Assembly (NCBI GenBank): GCA_015056795.1
Contig: SVFO01000036.1
Coordinates: 1-43,101, forward strand
Origin: Lachnospiraceae bacterium
Lineage (GTDB): Bacteria > Bacillota > Clostridia > Lachnospirales > Lachnospiraceae
Direction of reading: 5' to 3'
Length of the DNA: 43,101 nt
Every line of letters starts with the position of its first letter. The stretch's first letter is position 1. The notes below the pieces were generated by a model, which ran no database searches, was not told the DNA's origin, and worked only from the letters and a program-made list of their open reading frames with translations. The translations under genes were made by a program, and so were the position numbers. This document shows, piece by piece, positions 1-7,021 of the stretch.

Positions 1-26
1 AAAGGAGTCTTATTAAAGACTCCTTT
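1..26 (-). terminator. Hairpin downstream of the VOC gene, probable terminator
   Basis: An 11-bp perfect inverted repeat (AAAGGAGTCTT / AAGACTCCTTT) with a 4-nt loop lies 55 bases beyond the stop of the minus-strand VOC gene. The arm ends in TTT on either strand. It would end the five-gene minus-strand run that begins near 4058. The window ends here, so the rest of any U tract cannot be seen. Confidence 0.6.
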
Positions 27-80
27 GTACATAGTTATTTCATATGCCGTTCCGATGTCAAAATGGCATCTCATAATTTC

Positions 81-509
81 CTAAAAATCCATACTTCTAA
101 TAAATTTCATCTGCGGGCTGTCCTCGCTGATCTGCATCAGCTCGATTTTATTGCCGTCAGGATCATGCGTCCAGCACTGCCAGTTAAAATCTGCGCCCTG
201 CTTCGGTGCGTCATCCTGGGGTGCGCCCGTCTCCAACACCTTTTTCCAGGCCTCCTGAATGTCGTCCACTGCCACGCAAATATGGAAAAAGCCGATATTT
301 TCATCCTTGTAGGGGATCTCCTTTACGCCGCCATAAAACAGCTCAATGAACTGTCCGCCTCCACCGTATACATATACGATCCATGGCTCGCCATTCTCAG
401 GCCGCTGTATTTCAAACGCCTTTTTGAAGCCTAAGGTGTTCTCATAAAAGGCGATCGTTTTTTCCATATCCTTTACGTTAAAGGCGACATGCCCAATTCC
501 TTTTACCAT
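81..509 (-). CDS. VOC-family (glyoxalase/bleomycin-resistance fold) protein
   Basis: A 142-residue protein of the vicinal-oxygen-chelate fold, with two beta-alpha-beta-beta-beta halves. The expected metal-ligand positions are present: His in GHVAF near the start, Glu in QFIELF, His in FFHICV and Glu in KIELMQ near the C-terminus, so it probably binds a divalent metal. Families of this size include lactoylglutathione lyase-like enzymes, dioxygenases and resistance proteins; the substrate cannot be read from the sequence. An ATG two codons upstream (515) is possible, but the GGGAGGG ribosome site sits only one base from it and 8 bases from the ATG at 509, so 509 is preferred. It is the last gene of the run, 20 bases after the truncated alcohol dehydrogenase. 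Confidence 0.85.
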   Translation of the reverse strand: MVKGIGHVAFNVKDMEKTIAFYENTLGFKKAFEIQRPENGEPWIVYVYGGGGQFIELFYGGVKEIPYKDENIGFFHICVAVDDIQEAWKKVLETGAPQDDAPKQGADFNWQCWTHDPDGNKIELMQISEDSPQMKFIRSMDF

Positions 510-529
510 TGCCATACCCTCCCATCAAA

Positions 530-1459
530 TTACATGCTCATGCGATAAATGGCCAGCATTGCTTCCTCATTCAGCACCTTTGCAGAGCCCATCTCCCCAC
601 CGACGCCAACGGCACACTTTTTCGCCATCAAAATCAGGTCTTCATCCGTTGCAGTTACGCCGAGCTCGCGAAGGTTCGTCGGCATGTTAATGCTTCTGTA
701 GAACTCCTCCATTGCCTCAATGCCGCGAAGGGCGATCTCTTCATCACTTCCCTCGTTCTTCACGTCCATCACGTTAAGCGCAAACCGCTTAAATCTAGGA
801 AGGCAATCCTTGTAAACATATCTTGCCCAGCTTCCCCAGATGGCAGCAAGACCTGCTCCATGCGCCACGTCATACAAGCCGCCAAGCTCATGCTCCAGCT
901 TGTGCGTCATCCAGTCGCCGCCGTCATTTCCGCATCCCGTCAAGCCATTATGTGCAAGGCTTCCTGCCCACATCACCTCAGCGCGGGCATCATAATTCTT
1001 CGGATCGTCGCGAAGGATGACCGCATTATGCTTCACCGTGCGAAGCAGCCCCTCCGCCAAGGCATCCGTGATCTCCATGTTCCCGCCATTGGTAAAATAC
1101 CGCTCCATCGTGTGCATCATAATGTCGGTGCATCCGCATGCCGTCTGATAGTCAGGCAGCGTCATCGTAAGCTCTGGATTCATGATGGCAAATTTCGGGC
1201 GGCCATAATCACTGCTGTATCCTCTCTTCACGAGGCCCTCTTCCTTTGTGATTACGGAGGAATCGCTCATTTCACTTCCCGTTGCCGCGATCGTCAGGAT
1301 TACGCCCAGGGGAAGGCAGCCCTTCGCCTCTCGCTGATAATCATAAAAGTCCCATACGTCACCTTCGTTGGCAATGCCATAGCCAATCGCCTTAGCGGAA
1401 TCAATGGCGCTTCCTCCGCCAACGGCAAGGAGGAAATTTGGGATGGTCGCACTACTCAT
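530..1459 (-). pseudogene. Iron-containing alcohol dehydrogenase, 5'-truncated (probable pseudogene)
   Basis: 309 residues that match the butanol/1,2-propanediol dehydrogenase-type iron alcohol dehydrogenases from the FLLAVGGGSAIDSAKA dinucleotide-binding loop to the C-terminus. Family members are usually about 385-400 residues, so roughly the first 85-90 residues, holding the first strands of the nucleotide-binding domain, are missing. The iron ligands are intact: D111, H115, H185 and H199. Upstream there are only 34 bases before the stop of the DUF3021 gene and no dehydrogenase sequence in any frame, so the loss is a deletion or rearrangement, not a frameshift. A GAGCGAGG-like site 7 bases before the ATG could still allow translation. 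A working enzyme is unlikely, because the GGGS loop would lie at residue 14. Confidence 0.75.
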
Positions 1460-1493
1460 AATTTGCCTCGCTCTTCTCTGTTTACATAAAATG

Positions 1494-1934
1494 TCACGCT
1501 TCGTTCGCCCTCTGGAATTCCAACAAATCCCTGGTAAGGGATTTTGCCGACATCAGATCTCCGATCCATGCGATGAGCGTTCCAACCACATAGACCACCA
1601 GAACACTTCCTGCCAAAATGAGGAGGAAGCTTGAATCCCACCAATCATCACTCGTACCATATAGTGCCACAAACAGAACTCCCGCCTCAATCAAAATCAG
1701 CTGCAGCACCTTTCGAACCAGAAGCTCCTTTACCTTTAGCTCATGCTTGGAATACAGTACGATATTGGGCACCGTTCCCACGAGGGCATAAATTAGCGGC
1801 GCCGTAAATGCCTTATAACCAAAGGTCTGATCTGGCATGACTACCTGTCCAACCACGCACATCACGAGCGTAATCAAGGTTACGATCATAAAATAGGTTC
1901 TCACAAAATCCATCCAAAAGTCTTTCCCACGCAT
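1494..1934 (-). CDS. DUF3021 family membrane protein
   Basis: 146 residues with four predicted membrane helices (about residues 12-33, 42-60, 73-92 and 100-122) and a charged C-terminal tail. The layout and the position directly after a LytTR regulator match the DUF3021 family. In LytTR regulatory pairs of other Firmicutes the membrane partner typically holds the regulator inactive, so an anti-activator role is a reasonable inference here. The gene starts 26 bases after the LytTR stop and precedes the truncated alcohol dehydrogenase by 34 bases. Confidence 0.8.
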   Translation of the reverse strand: MRGKDFWMDFVRTYFMIVTLITLVMCVVGQVVMPDQTFGYKAFTAPLIYALVGTVPNIVLYSKHELKVKELLVRKVLQLILIEAGVLFVALYGTSDDWWDSSFLLILAGSVLVVYVVGTLIAWIGDLMSAKSLTRDLLEFQRANEA

Positions 1935-1960
1935 ATTCTCATCCTCTTTCTTGCATCCCT

Positions 1961-2413
1961 TTAACGATCTGAGGTCTCACCTCGCAGTGCCTTCTTGAGA
2001 TCCGCCACATATTTTCTCGTGATGATGATCTCCTCCTCGCTCTTTAACACCGCCAGCATTCTTCCGTTCATTGCGGGCTTGATGGAGCCAATTTTCATGA
2101 GATTTAGCAGCATGGACTTTGACACGCGCAGGAAATATTTCTCTCTCAAAAGCTCCTCCAGCTCATAGAGCTTTTGCTTTGTCTCATATACCTGCTTTTG
2201 CGTATAGAGAAAGACCTTATTGTCAACGGCCTCCACGTAAGCCAGGTCCGTCACGGCAATTTCGAACTGCTTTCCCTCCTGTATACCAGTGAGCTGACCC
2301 TGCCTCGTCTTTACGAAGGCAACGATCTCCCGAACCTCCTCCGTCATCTCATGACAGCGAATCCAGGCTTCCTCTGGCTGATCTTTTCCTACCTTAAATA
2401 TCTTTATCTCCAT
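1961..2413 (-). CDS. LytTR-domain DNA-binding transcriptional regulator
   Basis: 150 residues. The C-terminal hundred or so form a LytTR DNA-binding domain: the strand segment IAVTDLAYVEAVDNKVFLYT, then YFLRVSKSMLLNLMKI and the ending NGRMLAVLKSEEEIIITRKY are typical. There is no receiver domain, so it is not a classic response regulator. Activity is probably set by the adjoining DUF3021 membrane protein, 26 bases downstream. The start is supported by GGAGAG 3 bases before the ATG. It follows the hydrolase stop by 33 bases and so likely shares its promoter near 4058; no separate promoter was found in that gap. Confidence 0.88.
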   Translation of the reverse strand: MEIKIFKVGKDQPEEAWIRCHEMTEEVREIVAFVKTRQGQLTGIQEGKQFEIAVTDLAYVEAVDNKVFLYTQKQVYETKQKLYELEELLREKYFLRVSKSMLLNLMKIGSIKPAMNGRMLAVLKSEEEIIITRKYVADLKKALRGETSDR

Positions 2414-2446
2414 GTTCTCTCCAAACAGTATCCTTAGAATGCTTCC

Positions 2447-3931
2447 TTAATAATATTCCTTTATTTGGAAGTCACCCTGACCCTTCAAATAATGATCAAA
2501 GAACTGTAAAACGATTCCATTCGTGGTTTCGATGCATTCCTTTGAATCAATGCTTCCCTTTCCCAGCAGGGACGCCAGGAAGGGCGAAAACAACGGGAGA
2601 TCCGTAAAATCCATGTGCTCACTCCCTTGAAAATAAGTATAGCTTGCCTCCTTAGCATTTGCAAGCACCATGCCATTGACATAGAGCGTTCCGTATTCTT
2701 CTATACTTTCTTGATGACTTTGCTTATTGATGGCAAGAAGCGGAATGGGATATGCCTCCTCATAATACTGATACCTGCCATTCTCATAGGCAAGCTCCTC
2801 GCCGAGCATCGTGCCATCCAAATCAATGACTGCCTTTATGTCACTGCGCAGGCGCCCTATGGTAACGCTGGTCGCGCCGCCAAGGGAATGCCCCATCATG
2901 CCAATCTTGTCCTCGTCAATCCTCGCAAGAAGCTGAAGGAGCAGCTGCGCATCCTCTTTCTTCTTTACATACCATGCCGTTCCAAGCCCATTTTGGGAGT
3001 CCGAAGCATTTCCTAAGCTACTCCCTTCCTCTTCGGCCATTCCCTTACTAAGCTGAATCTGCCTCTCCAGTTCATCCAACACGAACGACGCATCCGCAAT
3101 ACGCAGCTCCATCCAAGCCCTCGTCGTCTCAAAGATCTCCTCCTCAGGAACCTCCCCATCCTTTGCATTCCCCAAATACATGGCAGACTGAATAAAATTG
3201 GGGTTAACCAAAATGGTTTTCCCTGTGGTATCCTTCGTAAAGAACGAATGATAGGGGTGATCCATGCTGATCACGACATATCCATGGCTCGCCAGTTCCA
3301 GATAGGTGGATGAATTACTCTGGTAATATCCGAATGCCCCATGGGAGAACAATATCAGGGGAAATTCGCCCTCTGGAAGCCCTTTGCCCATTCTTTTTGT
3401 TTCATTTGAATCCGTTACTTTCTCTGATGCACTCTTCCTTTTCTCTGGATAATACACATAAATCGGCACCTCACGATGGCTCCCGTCCGTTTCAAAGCTC
3501 TCGAGCCTCGTCTCATCCGTAAGGATCGCACTCACCATGCCGACCTCATATTCTCCCGTTGTTTCCAACCCGTCATACCCCGTAAAAATAAACGATGGGA
3601 TCAGAGAAAATGCTATGAGAATGCATCCCATGACTGCTGCCAAGATGGATTTCACCTTTCCACGCAGCGCTTTTTCTCCCTTGTGACGCATCAACAAAAA
3701 GCGAATGACATCCATCAAAAGCCGAATGCTCAGGATGAGAAAGCATCCCGCGAACCGAAGGCCCTTATTTCCAACGGGTAACAGAAGAAGCAACACGATT
3801 ATGCCCCACTGCAATCCGCTCACAATCAGCCGATTTCTCGTCCAAACATCCTTTTCCCTTTGCTTTGCCAGCGTCCAAACGCAAAGTCCAATCTCTAGAC
3901 CAATGAATAAAAATAACAAAGTCATTCCCAT
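2447..3931 (-). CDS. Membrane-anchored alpha/beta hydrolase, PAF-acetylhydrolase-like
   Basis: 494 residues. The first 115 hold four hydrophobic helices (about 2-20, 38-52, 60-80 and 96-116); the rest is an alpha/beta-hydrolase domain. The oxyanion-side motif FSHGAFGYY (about 195-203), the nucleophile elbow GHSLGG (S349), D372 in DLDG and H439 in GSEHMDF give a full Ser-Asp-His triad arranged as in platelet-activating-factor acetylhydrolases, which cleave short acyl esters from lipids. The substrate is not predictable. AAGGAG 8 bases before the ATG fixes the start. It is first in a five-gene minus-strand run under the TTGATG-N17-TATAAT promoter at 4030-4058. A Glu/Ser-rich segment around residues 298-312 interrupts the cap region. 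Confidence 0.85.
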   Translation of the reverse strand: MGMTLLFLFIGLEIGLCVWTLAKQREKDVWTRNRLIVSGLQWGIIVLLLLLPVGNKGLRFAGCFLILSIRLLMDVIRFLLMRHKGEKALRGKVKSILAAVMGCILIAFSLIPSFIFTGYDGLETTGEYEVGMVSAILTDETRLESFETDGSHREVPIYVYYPEKRKSASEKVTDSNETKRMGKGLPEGEFPLILFSHGAFGYYQSNSSTYLELASHGYVVISMDHPYHSFFTKDTTGKTILVNPNFIQSAMYLGNAKDGEVPEEEIFETTRAWMELRIADASFVLDELERQIQLSKGMAEEEGSSLGNASDSQNGLGTAWYVKKKEDAQLLLQLLARIDEDKIGMMGHSLGGATSVTIGRLRSDIKAVIDLDGTMLGEELAYENGRYQYYEEAYPIPLLAINKQSHQESIEEYGTLYVNGMVLANAKEASYTYFQGSEHMDFTDLPLFSPFLASLLGKGSIDSKECIETTNGIVLQFFDHYLKGQGDFQIKEYY

Positions 3932-4029
3932 CTTTTTCTCTCCTTTTGACTGCCTGCGAAATCATCCTTTCTATTTCGCTTAAATGCTTCCATTTTATGA
4001 AAACCCGTTTGGGTTCTCTCGATAACGTC

Positions 4030-4058
4030 ATTATAGGAAAGCCTTATGACCGCATCAA
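4030..4058 (-). promoter_or_regulatory. Sigma-A promoter for the hydrolase-LytTR run
   Basis: On the minus strand, TTGATG (4053-4058), a 17-base spacer and a perfect TATAAT (4030-4035). Transcription would start near 4023, giving a leader of about 90 bases that contains a small AACCC/GGGTT hairpin. Three GCAT-containing repeats lie just upstream (about 4075-4101) and could be a regulator site. Confidence 0.7.
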
Positions 4059-4117
4059 GATTTCTGATGGTGAGATGCATTTTTTGCATGTATGATGCAT
4101 GGATCTGTTCATCTCAT

Positions 4118-4151
4118 ACTATCTTTCGAGGAAAGAACATGTTAAAATGAA
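4118..4151 (+). promoter_or_regulatory. Candidate promoter of the 4195 gene, twin of the 42763 element
   Basis: A 34-base block that opens with ACTATC and closes with TTAAAATGAA, with TCGA and GAAA between. It has a TAAAAT -10-like hexamer (4143-4148), but TATCTT instead of a sigma-A -35 at the right distance. It resembles 42763-42796 upstream of the sigma-factor gene over its whole length. It lies 44 bases before the start at 4195. Confidence 0.4.
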
Positions 4152-4194
4152 TTGATACAGTTATGATGTTTTCGACAAAGAAATGGAGGATCCC

Positions 4195-4830
4195 ATGAAG
4201 AAAAAAATTGTTTTCATCCTAAATATACTCATTTTTGCATTCACCATATTGGGGCTCGTGATCATGTTTGCTCCGAAAGGAAATGACGGCAGTCTGCTGA
4301 GCTCGACAGGCCTGGAAAACCTAAAATACTTTACCGTATTATCCAATATTTTCTGTGGAGTCGTAGCAGGCATTTTCTTGCTTCAAAAGGGTCGTTGTCC
4401 TTCTTGGCTTATGACCTTAAAACTCGCTGCTGCGGCAGCCGTGATGGTAACCTTTCTGGTGGTTGCCTGCTTTTTCGGTCCGATTTACGGCTACCGCGCA
4501 TTATATCTCGGTTCGAATTTATGGTTTCATCTGATCATTCCCTTGCTTGGCATGATCGAATTCTGTCTCTTGGATGGCGAACTGCCCTTCCGAAAGACCT
4601 TCCTGGCCGGAGCACCCGCACTTGTCTATGGATGTGTTTATTTAGGAAATATCCTGATCAACGGCAAGGGTGAATGGCCACATACGAATGACTGGTACGG
4701 CTTTTTGAATTGGGGCTATGGACCTGCCATGGTCATTTTCGCGGTCATCATGCTGACGAGCTGGGGTATGGCTTGCCTTTTACGCGCAGTAGGCAAGGCA
4801 ATTCAATCCATTTCGAGCAAGAACAAGTAA
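4195..4830 (+). CDS. Pr6Pr-like integral membrane protein
   Basis: 211 residues with about six hydrophobic helices and little soluble sequence. The segments LKYFTVLSNIFCG (about 43-55) and the central WFHLIIPLLGMIEF resemble the Pr6Pr family of small bacterial membrane proteins related to eukaryotic FAR-17a/AIG1 proteins; function in bacteria is not established. GGAGG 5 bases before the ATG at 4195 makes this start better than the ATG at 4183, which has no ribosome site. It stands alone on the plus strand, divergent from the hydrolase operon and 203 bases ahead of the ABC exporter genes. Confidence 0.75.
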   Translation: MKKKIVFILNILIFAFTILGLVIMFAPKGNDGSLLSSTGLENLKYFTVLSNIFCGVVAGIFLLQKGRCPSWLMTLKLAAAAAVMVTFLVVACFFGPIYGYRALYLGSNLWFHLIIPLLGMIEFCLLDGELPFRKTFLAGAPALVYGCVYLGNILINGKGEWPHTNDWYGFLNWGYGPAMVIFAVIMLTSWGMACLLRAVGKAIQSISSKNK

Positions 4831-5033
4831 TTCCTCAAAATCTTACCATGGTGATTGCCACGGAAATACCTATAATTATGGGAATTCTGCCTATATTTTA
4901 CGAAAAACTTTTAAGATCGTCGGAGACGTGATAGAATTGTGCCGTATTGCTAAATCGTTTTATATGATTATTTACCAGCAATTGCGACCCCTAATAGAGA
5001 TTCGTTATTGCTGAAGATAGGATTGGATTACTC

Positions 5034-6878
5034 ATGAAATTGATATTTAAGCATATGAAAAAGCATTGGAAGCTGGTTGCCCTGGCGATCCTAATCAAGT
5101 TCCTCGGATCAGTCAGTGAGCTCTCGCTTCCGTATATTTTGGAATATATTATTGACGAAATCGTACCCTCGGGAAACTTGACGAGGGTGCTTCTTTGGGG
5201 TTCGCTGATGTTTGTCACGGCGCTCGTGTTCCGTGCGCTGAACGTCATTGCAAACAAAAGGGCCATCGACAACGCCCACAAAATCAGCTACGAAATCCGT
5301 CAAGCACTTTTCGAAAAAACCATGAACCTTACGGGAACACAATTTGACGCGCTGACGCTCCCGAGCCTAATCTCGCGCATGACCAGCGACAGCTATAACG
5401 TGCAGGCCTTCGTGGCACAGCTCCAGAGCCTTTGCGTGCGCGCTCCCATGATGCTCTTGGGCGGTCTGATCATGACGATGTTCATGGACTTTAAACTCTC
5501 CCTCATTCTGCTTCTCATGATGCCTATCCTGATTATGGTCATTTATTTTATCTCCTCCCGCGGTATTCCGATGTATACCAAGGTGCAAAAAAAGCTCGAC
5601 GTCGTGGTGCGTATCATGCGTGAAAACATCACGGGCATCCGCGTGGTCAAGGCACTGAGCAAGGAGGATTTTGAAAAACGACGCTTTGCAGAGTCCAATC
5701 AGGAGCTGACGAAAAGTGACGTTGCGGCCGCGACCGTCATGGCCATGCCTGGCCCCGTCATCCAGTTCCTCTTAAACATTGGTCTTTCCATCGTTGTCTT
5801 TGTCGGCGCTTATCGCGTAAATCTAGGAGAAATCAAGCCTGGCGTAATTTTGGCGTTCCTGACCTATTTTAACATGATCACCATGGGTGTCATGGGATTA
5901 AGCAGAATTTTTACCACCATGAGTAAGGCCAGTGCCAGTGCGAATCGTATCGCTGAGGTGCTTGCCATGGATACGACCGAAACGCTTGAAAGTCAGGAAA
6001 GACTTGCTGCCATTGCGGGCGCGGATCATGATAGTGCTAATGATCCCTTCATCCGCTTTGAGCATGTTTCCTTCAGCTACGGAAAGCTTGACACGGAGGA
6101 AGGTGCGATTGCCGCCGTAGCGACTCAGAAAAAGCGCGGCGTCGCACAAGGTGACATGGCACAGACTGTTGCAGACTTCGGCGGTGAGGGACGCGAAAAG
6201 GCTCTGTCCGACATTTCCTTTACCATGAAAAGGGGAGAAACGCTTGGCATTATCGGACCTACCGGCTGCGGAAAATCCACCATCGTGAATCTTCTCATGC
6301 GCTTCTATGAGGCGGACGAGGGAAGCATTGTCATCGACGGGAAGCCTGTTGCCGCCTACAAGAAGGACGAGCTTCGCAGGAGGTTTGGCACCGTCTTCCA
6401 AAATGACATGATCTTCCAAAATACGCTCTATGAAAATATTGATTTTGAGAGAAAGCTCGATCCCACGGACATTCGAAGCGCCGTAGAGGACGCCTGCGCC
6501 GCAGAATATGTGGATGGCCTAAAGCAGGGTCTCCAATATGAGGCCACCATCAAGGGTGCAAATCTCTCTGGCGGTCAAAAGCAGCGTATGTTTGTTGCCA
6601 GGGCGCTCGCGGGAAATCCTGAGATTTTGATTTTAGACGACAGCTCCTCTGCCTTGGATTACAAGACAGACGCTGCCATGAGAAAAGCCATTTTGGAGCA
6701 TCATCCAGACTGCACGCTGATTTTGATTGCACAGCGCGTATCCAGCGTCATGAATATGGATAAGATTCTGGTGTTGGACAATGGAAAATGCATTGGTTAT
6801 GGAACACACGAGGAACTGCTGCTAAGCTGTAAGGACTATCGGGAGACCTATGAGGTTCAGATGGGAGCCATGGCCTAA
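5034..6878 (+). CDS. ABC exporter subunit 1 (degenerate-site half-transporter)
   Basis: 614 residues: a six-helix exporter membrane domain (about 10-300) followed by a nucleotide-binding domain. Walker A GPTGCGKS is at 408-415 and the signature LSGGQ at 511-515. The catalytic Glu after Walker B is Asp (D536 in ILILDDSS), and the switch His is Gln (Q567 in IAQR). These changes mark the degenerate-site half of heterodimeric type IV ABC exporters such as TM287/288 or BmrCD. An insertion of about 38 residues (351-388, Gly/Ala/charged) lies just after the A-loop tyrosine (Y349), between the first strands of the ATPase domain. The partner is the next gene, 143 bases away. Substrate unknown; multidrug or peptide export are options. 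Confidence 0.92.
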   Translation: MKLIFKHMKKHWKLVALAILIKFLGSVSELSLPYILEYIIDEIVPSGNLTRVLLWGSLMFVTALVFRALNVIANKRAIDNAHKISYEIRQALFEKTMNLTGTQFDALTLPSLISRMTSDSYNVQAFVAQLQSLCVRAPMMLLGGLIMTMFMDFKLSLILLLMMPILIMVIYFISSRGIPMYTKVQKKLDVVVRIMRENITGIRVVKALSKEDFEKRRFAESNQELTKSDVAAATVMAMPGPVIQFLLNIGLSIVVFVGAYRVNLGEIKPGVILAFLTYFNMITMGVMGLSRIFTTMSKASASANRIAEVLAMDTTETLESQERLAAIAGADHDSANDPFIRFEHVSFSYGKLDTEEGAIAAVATQKKRGVAQGDMAQTVADFGGEGREKALSDISFTMKRGETLGIIGPTGCGKSTIVNLLMRFYEADEGSIVIDGKPVAAYKKDELRRRFGTVFQNDMIFQNTLYENIDFERKLDPTDIRSAVEDACAAEYVDGLKQGLQYEATIKGANLSGGQKQRMFVARALAGNPEILILDDSSSALDYKTDAAMRKAILEHHPDCTLILIAQRVSSVMNMDKILVLDNGKCIGYGTHEELLLSCKDYRETYEVQMGAMA

Positions 6879-6896
6879 TGCCGTTTCCCCATATAA

Positions 6897-6970
6897 CTCG
6901 GGGCTTTGGTATGGATGGTCTTTCCAGTAATCATTTGACCTGAAAAGACCATCCATACCAGCCCTTCGAG
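6897..6970. repeat. Hairpin repeat element, copy A
   Basis: A 74-base inverted-repeat element between the two ABC genes. Outer arms CTCG...CGAG and GGGCT...AGCCC enclose a perfect 16-bp stem, GGTATGGATGGTCTTT (6908-6923) with its complement at 6944-6959. Read on the minus strand it aligns almost end to end with copy B at 30410-30482. No U tract follows on the plus strand, so it is not an obvious terminator; in the mRNA it would form a strong hairpin between the two cistrons. Confidence 0.75.
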
Positions 6971-7021
6971 GTATTTATTCATAGAACTTATAATATTGTA
7001 ATCATAAAGGAGACGAAAGTC

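Noticed and set aside
509..1489. 326-codon plus-strand open frame
   Set aside because: It is antisense to the iron alcohol dehydrogenase, has a Cys/His/Arg-rich composition with no domain, and lacks a ribosome site; a codon-bias shadow.
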